DNA of 64,000 bases from an uncultured Clostridium sp. (lineage in GTDB: Bacteria > Bacillota > Clostridia > Lachnospirales > Lachnospiraceae), in the NCBI GenBank assembly GCA_937885015.1, contig CALAAS010000053.1:8600-72599 (forward strand), given 5' to 3'. A model generated the notes under the pieces. The model saw only the letters and a program-made list of their open reading frames with translations, did not search any database and was not told the origin of the DNA. Below are positions 18,501 through 25,951 of this stretch, one piece after another. The translations under genes were made by a program, and so were the position numbers. Every line of letters starts with the position of its first letter. Position 1 is the first letter of the stretch.

Positions 18501-19208
18501 TTTTACCGCCTCCTGAAGCTGATCTTTCCACTCCTGAGCCTGCATGGCGCTGTCCCGCAAAAGAAACTGCATCCACCTGGTTTCTTCCATTTTTCCCGGA
18601 TCTGTCTGCAAAAGCTCTTCCCGGCACTGGGCAAACCACTCCCCGGGCCATGGATTGCTCTGGGCAAAGGTATACACCTGCATCACGTAATCAGCGATGC
18701 CTCCGTCTGCTTTTCCCACCGCATAGGCATCTACAAACCGCTCGTAGGCTTCGCCTCCGTCCCGGTAAGAGTCCTCCAGCAGTTCCTCCATCACATCGCT
18801 GCGCATCAAAAGCATTTCGCCCTCATCGCCCACCCGAAAAGCCGGATCGATTTCCAGACTGTCGAAATGTTCCCGCAAAATATGAAGGCAGAAGCTGTCT
18901 ATGGTGGTAATCTGGGCAAACTGTACCAGAATCGCCTGCTGCTGCAGATGGGCATTTTCCGGATCCCGCTCCAGCTCTTTTTCGATGGCCTCCTGAATCC
19001 GTTCCCGCATCTGTGAGGCTGCCGCTCTGGTAAAGGTCATGACCAGAAGGCGGTCAATATCCATCGGATTTTCCGGGTCTGTAATCATTCGGATGATCCG
19101 CTCTACTAAAACCGCTGTCTTTCCACTTCCAGCCGCCGCTGACACAAGAAGATTATGCCCCCGGCTTTCAATGACCTGCTCCTGTTCCCTGGTCCAGTTT
19201 ACCGCCAT
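15555..19208 (-). CDS. addA: ATP-dependent helicase/nuclease subunit A (AddA)
   Basis: This 1217-residue UvrD-family helicase with a C-terminal nuclease is the AddA part of the AddAB (RexAB) complex, which processes double-strand breaks for RecA. Walker A AAAGSGKT lies at residues 24-31, motif II VDEYQDSN near 400, the later helicase motif SIHKSKGLEFPVV near 790 and the RecB-type nuclease motif ILVDYKTDYV near 1165. Length and order are normal. The start ATG overlaps the end of addB by 41 nt, indicating coupled expression. Confidence 0.97.
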   Translation of the reverse strand: MAVNWTREQEQVIESRGHNLLVSAAAGSGKTAVLVERIIRMITDPENPMDIDRLLVMTFTRAAASQMRERIQEAIEKELERDPENAHLQQQAILVQFAQITTIDSFCLHILREHFDSLEIDPAFRVGDEGEMLLMRSDVMEELLEDSYRDGGEAYERFVDAYAVGKADGGIADYVMQVYTFAQSNPWPGEWFAQCREELLQTDPGKMEETRWMQFLLRDSAMQAQEWKDQLQEAVKLCQEEDGPAPYLPMVEEDLLHVERLCGATGNFESFCEALERIRFTRLAAIRGKQSTVAPEKKEAVSGIRTRVKKAVEKLKEEYLFETPEQMRRDLETGRDGVLQLLELAEEFGRRFREKKKEKNVVDFHDLEHFALEILTKEVQEPEKEKGRRVPGPLADEMSRQFDEILVDEYQDSNLVQETLISCISGERFGRPNVFMVGDVKQSIYKFRLARPELFLEKYHSYGKEDGPGRKIELYQNFRSRAHVLESINDVFYRIMTEKLGDIQYTDEQALHPGAVFEPREGIRELDTELLLVDTSPEGVQAVDEDAADYTARELEARMIASKIWEMTDPETGILVWDKETDRYRRAEFRDIVILLRSVSGWAEEFTEVLGSQGIPAFAESRTGYFNTMEVETILNFLAVLDNPMQDIPLASVLKSPFGNVTDSELAHLQAVYRACAEQTEKEGLYGAVQAFLKTMQTETGTEADRILEEKLSGIMGKIAGLREEALYLTMHELLYRIYDETGYYRYVTALPGGETRRANLDMLVEKAAAYEATSYRGVFHFIRYIEKLKKYNTDFGEASISEAGGNCVRIMSIHKSKGLEFPVVFVSGMGKNFNKQDMRGRLLIDGDLGIGTDYLDSERRVKGPTLKKNVMKRFMELSALGEELRVLYVAMTRAKEKLILTAASGKLEDRMAKWASIPMENGRIPYTVLTLATSFLDWILMSVGTGNTRIRVKEETALLQLDREVKSQFDREIVRRKLALLAEDGGDGTLSDAWRASYEFQYPFADDVILNTKMSVSELKKRWEEKEEEEMEFLPTLPVFLEKQDREGRGATRGTAYHRVLELLPFETVETEEEAEKYLRSLVEDGKIEEEAAGLVRAADLSSFLDSSLGQRMKAAARSGRLWREKQFVIGVPAREMGDWDSDERILIQGVIDAFFEEDNQLILVDYKTDYVDNPEILRRRYQAQLVCYKRALEQMTGKMVRENYIYSFRYGMLEV

Positions 19209-22200
19209 GGTACCCTTCCTCCCTTCTTTCTTCCATTTCTGCCTTTTGACCGGCCGCCTCCGCGCTCTGTTCCATTTTTTCCCACACCTCTTCTGGATTT
19301 AAGCTGTCGAACCTCCGGTACCCATACCCTTCTGTTTTTACATCAAACCCACAGATGCTGTGATACGGACAGTAATCACAGGCCGTCCGATTTCCATTTT
19401 TATAAGGAGCCACGGAAATGGTTCCGTCCAGAATCTCCCGTCCCATGGCCTTTAGTTTCCGGTTCACAAAGCTTCCCAGAACCCGGAACCGTTCTTCTCC
19501 GGCTGCAGAGGAACGCCGCTCCACGATCTGACTGTCCTTCATAACTACAGGCGCCACGTCGGAATCCACGGCCCCGCTCTCCTCCCCCAGGCGGTGATCC
19601 AGGTGGCAAAGTGATTCCGGCTTTCCATTGACCAGGCCATTCATCCGCAGCTGGCGGAGAATCTGGGACTTTGTCTCTTCCTCGCCGTTTCCAGGCTTCC
19701 TCTCTGCCATGGGATCATCGATATGGTAATAAAACAGGCCCGATGGCACAATGGTTTTATCCGGGTATTCCCGCCCCGTTTTTTCCAGGGCTGCATCCAT
19801 ATAGACCACCAGCTGCAGCTGCAGTCCGTAATAAATATCCGTCAGGTCAAATTTTGTCTTTCCTGTCTTATAATCAATGATTTTCAGGTACAGAATATCT
19901 CCATCCTCACAGAGATCAATCCGGTCAATCCGTCCCCGCAGATGGATGGCTTCATCTCTTGACAGAGGGATCTGCATGGCTCGCAGATGATCCGCCGAAG
20001 AAAAGCTGACCTCAAAACCGGAGGGCTCAAAGTCTCCCTTCCTAAGCTGCTCCGTCAGCGCCCAGACGGTCCGGTCCGTAATCCGCTCCACTTTCCGCTC
20101 CAGATACTGGTTCCTGTATGAGCTTTTGAGGATCGTATTTCCATAATCCGCAGTAACCGAAGCCACGCACTCCTTCACCAGCTGCCTCCGCTCCTCCTCG
20201 GAAATTCCACAGAAAGAACGGTGTTCCTCCTTCATCCTTCTGAAATAAGTGTCAATGGCCCCATGGAACAGATTTCCGATATCCGCAGCCTGAATTTCAT
20301 AAACCTGCCGCTCAGAAAGTCCCAGTCCATACGTCAGAAAATGAGCGTAGGCGCAGGATGCATACAGCTCCATCCTCGTCACACTCCCCCGCAGGATCGG
20401 ACTGTACAGTTCTCTTGCCGCAGCCTTTCCAATTCCCCGGTCCTGGTAGGAGTAAAAGGCAGCCTCGGAAAGTCGGCGCATTTCCTCCCCAAAGGCTCCC
20501 GACTGGCAGAAAAATCGGTACAGGGAGGAAAATTCCGGATCCTCCTCCCGGTTTCCACAGCTCTTCATTTCATCCAGCACCCAGGAAAGGCCCATGGAAG
20601 GCGACCAGCGGGCCAGCTTTCGTTCTTCCGGCACCTCTAGTCTTTTTTCCGGAAACAGCCGCAGAAGCTGGGTAATCAGGCTGGATGGCCTGAGCTGCTT
20701 CCCGTCGGAGGAAGAGGATGCGCAGGACACATATAGGCGGCTGGAGGGTCTGGTCAGCGCCAGATAAAGATAGAAACGCTGCTGAAAGCTCTCTTCCCGG
20801 ACCGTGGGGGCAAGCTCCACCTCCTGCTCCTTTAAGTTTCTCCGCTCCGCCTCCGACAAAATCCCGCCACGGGCCGATACCGCCGGCACAATCCCGTCAT
20901 TGACCCCGGCAAAAAACAGCACCTGGATCCCGGAAAGACGGGTTCTCGTGATATCCCCCACCACAACCCGGTCCACCACCGCCGGGATCAGGCCGACTTT
21001 GATTTCCGAAAATCCGGCGTCCAGAATCTCTGCGAATTCCCGCCGCCCCATTTTTTCCTCCCCCAGAAGGGCCGTAATCCGGTCGAACAGTTCCATCACA
21101 AGTCCGTAAACCTGACTGTATTCTTTCTCCAGACTGACATCCCCCTGATTTCTGAATTGTTCTTTTAACTCCTCCAGCTTTTTTTCTGCCTCCAGAGTCT
21201 CCAAAAACGTTACCAGAGCTTCCACCATCTCCCGGATCGTCGCCTTCCGCCTGGAAAATACCTCCCGAAGGCCTTCCAGAGGAATCATTACTGCATGGCG
21301 AAAGGTATTCAGCTCCTCCAGGTTTAAAAGTTCCCGTCCTCTGTACACTCTGGTCCACGGCTCACTCCACTTTCCATATCCCCGGATTCCAAGGGCTATG
21401 ACGTAATTTTCTGCCTCGCACAGAAGCTCCTGCTGCCTCTCTGTCGGAATGCCAGGACAACTGGAAAGCGGAAGTACCAACCCTGTTTTCAGGTAACGAA
21501 ACACCGATTCGTAAGAAAAATTCGACTGCATAACTTCCAGAGCCGCCCGCAAAAGTTCCACCAGCGGGTTGCCCATGATATTTTTTTTATCATCAATGAA
21601 ACAGGGAATTCCGTTTTCGGCAAACTGTCTGGATAGCTCTCTGGCATAGGTGGCCATGTCTCCTGTGATAACTGCCATATCCCGATACCGCATTCCCTTC
21701 TCTTTTACCAGGCGAAGCATTTCTCCACAGATAAACTGCGACTCGGCCAGCGGACTGGCCGCCTGTACCAGAAACACACTTTCATTCCTGCCTTCCCGCC
21801 GATATACCTTCCCATTCCTCCGGTATCGGAACAGCTCCTGTTCGATAAACTGAAGCTCCGGACTCTTCTGAAAACGCCAGAAAGGCCGTTCCTTCAAAAA
21901 AATATCGGGTTCCCGCCCCGTTCCGGCCCGCCCGGCCAGATCAATCAGACGGCAAACTGTATGGCGGCTCATGTGAAAGAGCTGCTGCACCTCCCCTTCC
22001 CGGTACGGATTGTCTTCCGAATCCATGGTAATCGCAACTGTCACTTTCCGGCAGACCGATAAAAGCAATTCCAAAAGCTGATACTGAATGGGAGTAAACC
22101 CTGTAAATCCATCCAGCGCTACCACACTTCCCCGAATCAGCTTCGACTGGGGAAGAACCCGGCAGAGAAGGCCCAGAATCTCTTCTTTTACAATAACCCG

Positions 22201-22713
22201 GTGCTCTGTATAGGACTGAAATGCTCCGTAGAGCACGCTCATATCCAGAAGCTTTTGACGAAGCAGCGGACTGGAAACCTGATCTGACAACTCTAAAAGC
22301 CGATCTCCCGTAATCCCGTACTGAAAAAATTCCGACAGCATGGATTTCAGCTCTCCGATAAAACCAGATTTATCCAGATGACCGCCAAACAGGCGCAGTT
22401 CCGGCCGTACCTGCGCCGCCACCCGGCGCAGCACCATGGACTTTCCCATGTCATCCAGCACCGCCAGACGTTCCACCGCCAGTTCCTCAAAAATCCGGTA
22501 CGCCAACCGCTCAAAGCTGACAATATCAATATTCATCACGCCATGGCGCGGATGCAGCGCCACAATCTCCTTTTGTGTCTGCATGGTAAACTGCTCCGGC
22601 ACGATGGCAAAAAAACGGCTTTCCGGCTCTTCCATGGACTGCCGGATCAGATCCTCATAAAGCCGCCTCGTTTTTCCAGACCCCGAACCTCCGATTATAA
22701 ATTGCAGTGACAT
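19168..22713 (-). CDS. addB: ATP-dependent helicase/nuclease subunit B (AddB)
   Basis: I choose the ATG at 22713, where the protein begins with the family sequence MSLQFIIGGSGSGKTR; an upstream extension to 23043 would overlap the DUF1292 gene in another frame and looks spurious. The 1181-residue product has an N-terminal nucleotide motif GGSGSGKT, a degenerate helicase fold and a C-terminal nuclease with IDYKTGK. Cysteines in YASCAYAHF and in CDYCPYHSIC match the iron-sulfur cluster that stabilises AddB. It partners AddA in end resection. Confidence 0.95.
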   Translation of the reverse strand: MSLQFIIGGSGSGKTRRLYEDLIRQSMEEPESRFFAIVPEQFTMQTQKEIVALHPRHGVMNIDIVSFERLAYRIFEELAVERLAVLDDMGKSMVLRRVAAQVRPELRLFGGHLDKSGFIGELKSMLSEFFQYGITGDRLLELSDQVSSPLLRQKLLDMSVLYGAFQSYTEHRVIVKEEILGLLCRVLPQSKLIRGSVVALDGFTGFTPIQYQLLELLLSVCRKVTVAITMDSEDNPYREGEVQQLFHMSRHTVCRLIDLAGRAGTGREPDIFLKERPFWRFQKSPELQFIEQELFRYRRNGKVYRREGRNESVFLVQAASPLAESQFICGEMLRLVKEKGMRYRDMAVITGDMATYARELSRQFAENGIPCFIDDKKNIMGNPLVELLRAALEVMQSNFSYESVFRYLKTGLVLPLSSCPGIPTERQQELLCEAENYVIALGIRGYGKWSEPWTRVYRGRELLNLEELNTFRHAVMIPLEGLREVFSRRKATIREMVEALVTFLETLEAEKKLEELKEQFRNQGDVSLEKEYSQVYGLVMELFDRITALLGEEKMGRREFAEILDAGFSEIKVGLIPAVVDRVVVGDITRTRLSGIQVLFFAGVNDGIVPAVSARGGILSEAERRNLKEQEVELAPTVREESFQQRFYLYLALTRPSSRLYVSCASSSSDGKQLRPSSLITQLLRLFPEKRLEVPEERKLARWSPSMGLSWVLDEMKSCGNREEDPEFSSLYRFFCQSGAFGEEMRRLSEAAFYSYQDRGIGKAAARELYSPILRGSVTRMELYASCAYAHFLTYGLGLSERQVYEIQAADIGNLFHGAIDTYFRRMKEEHRSFCGISEEERRQLVKECVASVTADYGNTILKSSYRNQYLERKVERITDRTVWALTEQLRKGDFEPSGFEVSFSSADHLRAMQIPLSRDEAIHLRGRIDRIDLCEDGDILYLKIIDYKTGKTKFDLTDIYYGLQLQLVVYMDAALEKTGREYPDKTIVPSGLFYYHIDDPMAERKPGNGEEETKSQILRQLRMNGLVNGKPESLCHLDHRLGEESGAVDSDVAPVVMKDSQIVERRSSAAGEERFRVLGSFVNRKLKAMGREILDGTISVAPYKNGNRTACDYCPYHSICGFDVKTEGYGYRRFDSLNPEEVWEKMEQSAEAAGQKAEMEERREEGYHGGKLDQGTGAGH

Positions 22714-22861
22714 CCCGTTTCTTCCCGTCCTTTCCTGCCCGCTCCCGTGTTTTTTAGTTCCAGCTATCCTTCCTCTGAAACAAAAATGCTGCCCATGCGG
22801 AAGGCGGCGTCTTTTTCTTGCCGTATCTTCCGAATGGACAGCGCTATTCATCGCCGTTTTA

Positions 22862-23200
22862 TCAGTCGTCCAGCTCGTCCTCTCCGACAAGCTCATCATA
22901 CTCCTGCTCATCCAGCAGTTCATCAAACGCATCTGCAACGATCTCGTATTCGTCATCATCCTCAATGTTTTCCAGGTTAGGCTGGCCATCCTCATCCTCT
23001 GTATAACGGTACAGATATACCTCTCCCTCTTCGCTCTCCTCATCCTCCATGGGAAGAAGGGCGATATACTCCCGCTCTCCGGCCGGGAATATGGTCAGAA
23101 CCACGCACTCCAGTTCTCTTCCGTCATCCAGAGTCAGGGTTACGGTCATCTCCTCCCCGTCCATCGCTTCCTCTGGGGTTACATTCTTATTCTCTGCCAT
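22862..23200 (-). CDS. DUF1292 family acidic protein
   Basis: This 112-residue, very acidic protein matches the DUF1292 (YrzB-like) family: TVTLTLDDGRELECVVLTIF followed by REYIALLP. The C-terminal tail has runs of Asp and Glu longer than in most members. The function is unknown; in many Firmicutes the family sits near yrzL and ruvX, which are not seen here. It precedes addB by about 150 bp and has its own promoter. Confidence 0.88.
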   Translation of the reverse strand: MAENKNVTPEEAMDGEEMTVTLTLDDGRELECVVLTIFPAGEREYIALLPMEDEESEEGEVYLYRYTEDEDGQPNLENIEDDDEYEIVADAFDELLDEQEYDELVGEDELDD

Positions 23201-23269
23201 CTCATACCTCTTTCTCTCTTCTCACAGCCGCTCCGTCTTTCCAGACGCCGGCACAAATGATTTTCTTCC

Positions 23270-23298
23270 ACTTTAACAGAGCTGCAGGAAAAAATCAA
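23270..23298 (-). promoter_or_regulatory. Promoter of the DUF1292 gene, possibly also serving addBA
   Basis: TTGATT, a 17-bp spacer and TAAAGT on the minus strand, about 70 nt upstream of the ATG at 23200. Confidence 0.55.
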
Positions 23299-23346
23299 GT
23301 TATATATTTTCTTCTCACAGCCACCTGTATTTTCCGTTCACAGCCG

Positions 23347-23982
23347 CTATTCCAGCAGATCCTCTGCTTTACAGCCAAGTACCCGCGCCAATGCAAACAA
23401 ACTGCTTGCAGTTGCCTTGTTTATATCCTTTGCCCGCTGCTCATACTGCTGAATCATCCGGAGTGTTACCCCTGATTTTTCGGATAATTTTCTTTGCGAA
23501 AGTCCGGCTGCCTTGCGCACGGTCTGCAAGCTTGTTGGTAAATTCTGGTGCTTAAGTATGGAATCTGCAATATCAACAAACTTTTCTTCTGACGCTTCAT
23601 GCAAAGTCGGATACAGCTTATAAATCTCACTCATAGGGAGATATTTTTTAATTTCCTTAAAGCTTTTACCTGTGCTCCATTGATAAAATGCCAGTATCCA
23701 GCCGCACCAGTATTCAGGCGAACAGTCATATTCCGCCTGTGGTGCAGGTAAATCCATATTGGCCCCTGTCCGGTTTAAAACTTCCCACACCAGTTCCGTT
23801 CCGGATAAACCAGAAACATATTTCGGAACACCGCTGCCAAATTGCTCTGCAATGCCGCTTACAATGAACATATCGAGAAAAGCATCCATGGAAATATGTA
23901 GGAAAACCGCCGAATAATCAAATGCCTCTCCTAAATTTTTCATGGCATCATTAAGATACATTTCATCGTAAGCGCACATCAT
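23347..23982 (-). CDS. XRE-family HTH protein, putative antitoxin of the DUF3990 pair
   Basis: This 211-residue protein has an N-terminal domain of unknown function (about 1-120, with NLGEAFDYSAVFLHISMDAFLDMF and SPEYWCGWILAFYQW) and a C-terminal lambda-repressor-like HTH (about 150-210: TVRKAAGLSQRKLSEKSGVTLRMI). The start overlaps the end of the DUF3990 gene by 20 nt, so the two form one operon. The toxin-first order with a DNA-binding second gene is typical of autoregulated toxin-antitoxin pairs. The antitoxin role is inferred from context, not shown. Confidence 0.72.
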   Translation of the reverse strand: MMCAYDEMYLNDAMKNLGEAFDYSAVFLHISMDAFLDMFIVSGIAEQFGSGVPKYVSGLSGTELVWEVLNRTGANMDLPAPQAEYDCSPEYWCGWILAFYQWSTGKSFKEIKKYLPMSEIYKLYPTLHEASEEKFVDIADSILKHQNLPTSLQTVRKAAGLSQRKLSEKSGVTLRMIQQYEQRAKDINKATASSLFALARVLGCKAEDLLE

Positions 23983-24640
23983 TCCCCTTCATTCCCTCTC
24001 TGATAATATCCCTCATATAAATACCGGTAATCTCTTCTTTTTCAAGCTCTGCAAAAAAAGCATTGCGTGCTTCCTCATCTCTCGTTTTTCTGCGTGCATA
24101 ATAAATCGTATTATCCGCTAATTCTGCAGATTGAAACTGAAGCTGATTAAATGCCTTTTCGCTTTTTAAAACATACTGCTCGCCAAGTTTGCCGAGCCGC
24201 ATGGCATAGTTTAACTGCCCCAGCGAAATTTCATTGCTTACAAATGCTCTTGCAAATGAAAAATAGGAATCATCAGCGCGGTAGCCGATTATTAAATCAT
24301 ATTCCCGGATTCCAACTGAAAAATGTTCCTTCAGCCACTGAACCCCCCGACGTATAACAGGAGTTGATACACGGAAACGGCGATTCTCCAGCAGCAAAGC
24401 AAGCCAGTGAAGAATCGTATATTCTTCTGAATTTATCTTCAGGATCTTTAAGCCTGCCGTATCAAGCTCATATTTGTTCGCAAAACCGTCAAGGCCTTCA
24501 TTACAGGCCCATTCTTTTGCAAGTTCGATATGCTCGGTACAGTAAAAACCCTGACCGTAATCATTATAAACCTTCCCTTTTCCGAAAATAGGCTTTTCAA
24601 TTTTTTCCTTTGAACCGTGATATAAAATCATTTTTTCCAT
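23963..24640 (-). CDS. DUF3990 protein, ADP-ribosyltransferase-like fold, putative toxin
   Basis: This 225-residue protein matches DUF3990, a family placed in the ADP-ribosyltransferase superfamily. It starts ILYHGSKEKIEKPIF, where YHGS would be the first NAD-binding motif. NDYGQGFYCTEHIELAKEWA is the second, and a downstream GEQYVLKSEKAF may supply the acidic or Gln residue. With the HTH gene it makes a two-gene module with its own strong promoter. The base composition is lower in GC than in the flanking repair genes, consistent with transfer. Toxin activity and target are inferred only. Confidence 0.72.
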   Translation of the reverse strand: MEKMILYHGSKEKIEKPIFGKGKVYNDYGQGFYCTEHIELAKEWACNEGLDGFANKYELDTAGLKILKINSEEYTILHWLALLLENRRFRVSTPVIRRGVQWLKEHFSVGIREYDLIIGYRADDSYFSFARAFVSNEISLGQLNYAMRLGKLGEQYVLKSEKAFNQLQFQSAELADNTIYYARRKTRDEEARNAFFAELEKEEITGIYMRDIIREGMKGNDVRLR

Positions 24641-24678
24641 AGCAACCGCCCACTATCTCTCAAGAGTTACTCAGATTC

Positions 24679-24708
24679 ATTATATCTCCAAAGAGTCATT
24701 TTTGTCAA
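24679..24708 (-). promoter_or_regulatory. Promoter of the DUF3990-HTH module with possible operator half-sites
   Basis: TTGACA, an 18-bp spacer and TATAAT. Two AAGAGTYA repeats flank or overlap it (24662-24669 and 24691-24698, plus-strand reading), which could bind the HTH protein for autoregulation. Confidence 0.65.
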
Positions 24709-24732
24709 TATCTATCGATCTTGCCTTTCCGT

Positions 24733-25290
24733 CTACACACCCGCCCGGATTCTTCTCACAAATTCCCGGTTCATCCGAACTGTCTGCGCTGCACTCCGGT
24801 TAAATAAAATATAAATGCAAAATACTGCCTCAATAAATTCCATAACAGCTGCCAAAACCAGCATAAAAAGAATGGGATACGGGGCCCACCAGCTCATCTC
24901 CAGCATAGAAGCGCCGGACATGGCAATGCTGAGTCCCCGGCAGGTCATCATCAGAACCGCCGGAAGGCGGCCGCTCTGCAGCATATAAGAATACCAGGCA
25001 TAGAAAAACAGTGGTCCCAGCAAAAGCAAAGCTGCCTGGGCCACATCCAGTCCATACAGAAAACACATGCCCATGTAAAAAAAGCTGAACAAAATTCTCA
25101 CGCCGGTCAGCGTTTTTACCAGCATGTGCAGCTTTTCATTTTCTGCCATATAGCCTGGAAATCTCTCCTCCATCTCCGCCGTCAGACGCGCCCGCTCCTT
25201 CCACAGTTTCTCCTGGCGGATCCGCTTAAGTTCCAGTTTTTCCTGACGGCTGACCGGGCCATTCCCGCTGTCGCGCCCAAACATTCCCAT
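24733..25290 (-). CDS. Small multi-span membrane protein of unknown function
   Basis: The product is 185 residues from the ATG at 25290, which has a GGAGG site 7 nt upstream (a farther in-frame ATG exists at 25320). A charged coiled N-terminus (RQEKLELKRIRQEKLWKERARL) precedes four hydrophobic segments between about 60 and 165 and a basic tail. I recognise no family. It follows cobO closely and is probably co-transcribed. Confidence 0.7.
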   Translation of the reverse strand: MGMFGRDSGNGPVSRQEKLELKRIRQEKLWKERARLTAEMEERFPGYMAENEKLHMLVKTLTGVRILFSFFYMGMCFLYGLDVAQAALLLLGPLFFYAWYSYMLQSGRLPAVLMMTCRGLSIAMSGASMLEMSWWAPYPILFMLVLAAVMEFIEAVFCIYILFNRSAAQTVRMNREFVRRIRAGV

Positions 25291-25323
25291 TCTTTTTCCT
25301 CCTTCGTTCTCCGTCTCCACATT

Positions 25324-25941
25324 TCAGTATTCCACCCCCCTGCGGGCTTTGACTCCCTGGTCATATGGATGGCATTTTTTCTTCATTTCCGTTATGTATT
25401 CCGCCCGGATTATCAGCTCCTTTGGCGGACGTCGCCCCGTAATCACAACCTCCAGTCCCTCCGGCCTTCCATCCAGATAAGCGAGCAGTGTCTCCAGAGA
25501 CAAAAGGCCCGCCTTAAGAGCGCCACTGGCCTCGTCCAGGATCAGAAGTCCCTGAGGTCTTGACCAGACTTCCCCCGGGCATCCATTTCCACCGCTGCTG
25601 AAAGCTTCCGCTCTGCCAAAAGTATCCGTTCTGCAAAGACTCTCCTCTCTGCAGAGAATCTCCGCTTTCTTCCAGGCCTGTTCCAGCAGCGATCCGTAAT
25701 AAAGCGCTGCTTCTTTTTTCTGTTCTTCCTTCATATTCCAGGTAAACCCGAAGGTCTTTTCACAGGGAAACACCGTAATCCCCGCGACCTGCCTCAGAGC
25801 CTTTACCTCGCCGGAATCATCATTTTTTAAAAAACGGGCGATGATCACCGGCTTTCCGGCTCCCGCCATCCGAAGCGCCAGTCCCAGCGCTGCCGTTGTC
25901 TTTCCCTTTCCATCGCCGCAGTACAGATGCAGATATCCCAT
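25324..25941 (-). CDS. cobO: Cob(I)yrinic acid a,c-diamide adenosyltransferase (CobO/BtuR type)
   Basis: The start is the ATG at 25941 with GAGGAG six nt upstream, giving 205 residues. GYLHLYCGDGKGKTTAALG holds the P-loop (residues 9-16) typical of CobA/CobO/BtuR, which transfers the adenosyl group of ATP to the cobalt of corrinoids. ILDEASGALKAGLL and VVITGRRPPKELI near the C-terminus match the family. No other corrinoid genes are in view, so this probably serves salvage. An insert of about 25 residues (around residue 125, with SSGGNGCPGE) is longer than usual. Confidence 0.92.
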   Translation of the reverse strand: MGYLHLYCGDGKGKTTAALGLALRMAGAGKPVIIARFLKNDDSGEVKALRQVAGITVFPCEKTFGFTWNMKEEQKKEAALYYGSLLEQAWKKAEILCREESLCRTDTFGRAEAFSSGGNGCPGEVWSRPQGLLILDEASGALKAGLLSLETLLAYLDGRPEGLEVVITGRRPPKELIIRAEYITEMKKKCHPYDQGVKARRGVEY

Positions 25942-25951
25942 ATATTCTCCT

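Noticed and set aside
22714..23043. N-terminal extension of AddB to the ATG at 23043
   Set aside because: It overlaps the DUF1292 gene in another frame, has a Met/Arg/Ser-rich sequence unlike any AddB, and the family N-terminus begins precisely at the ATG at 22713.
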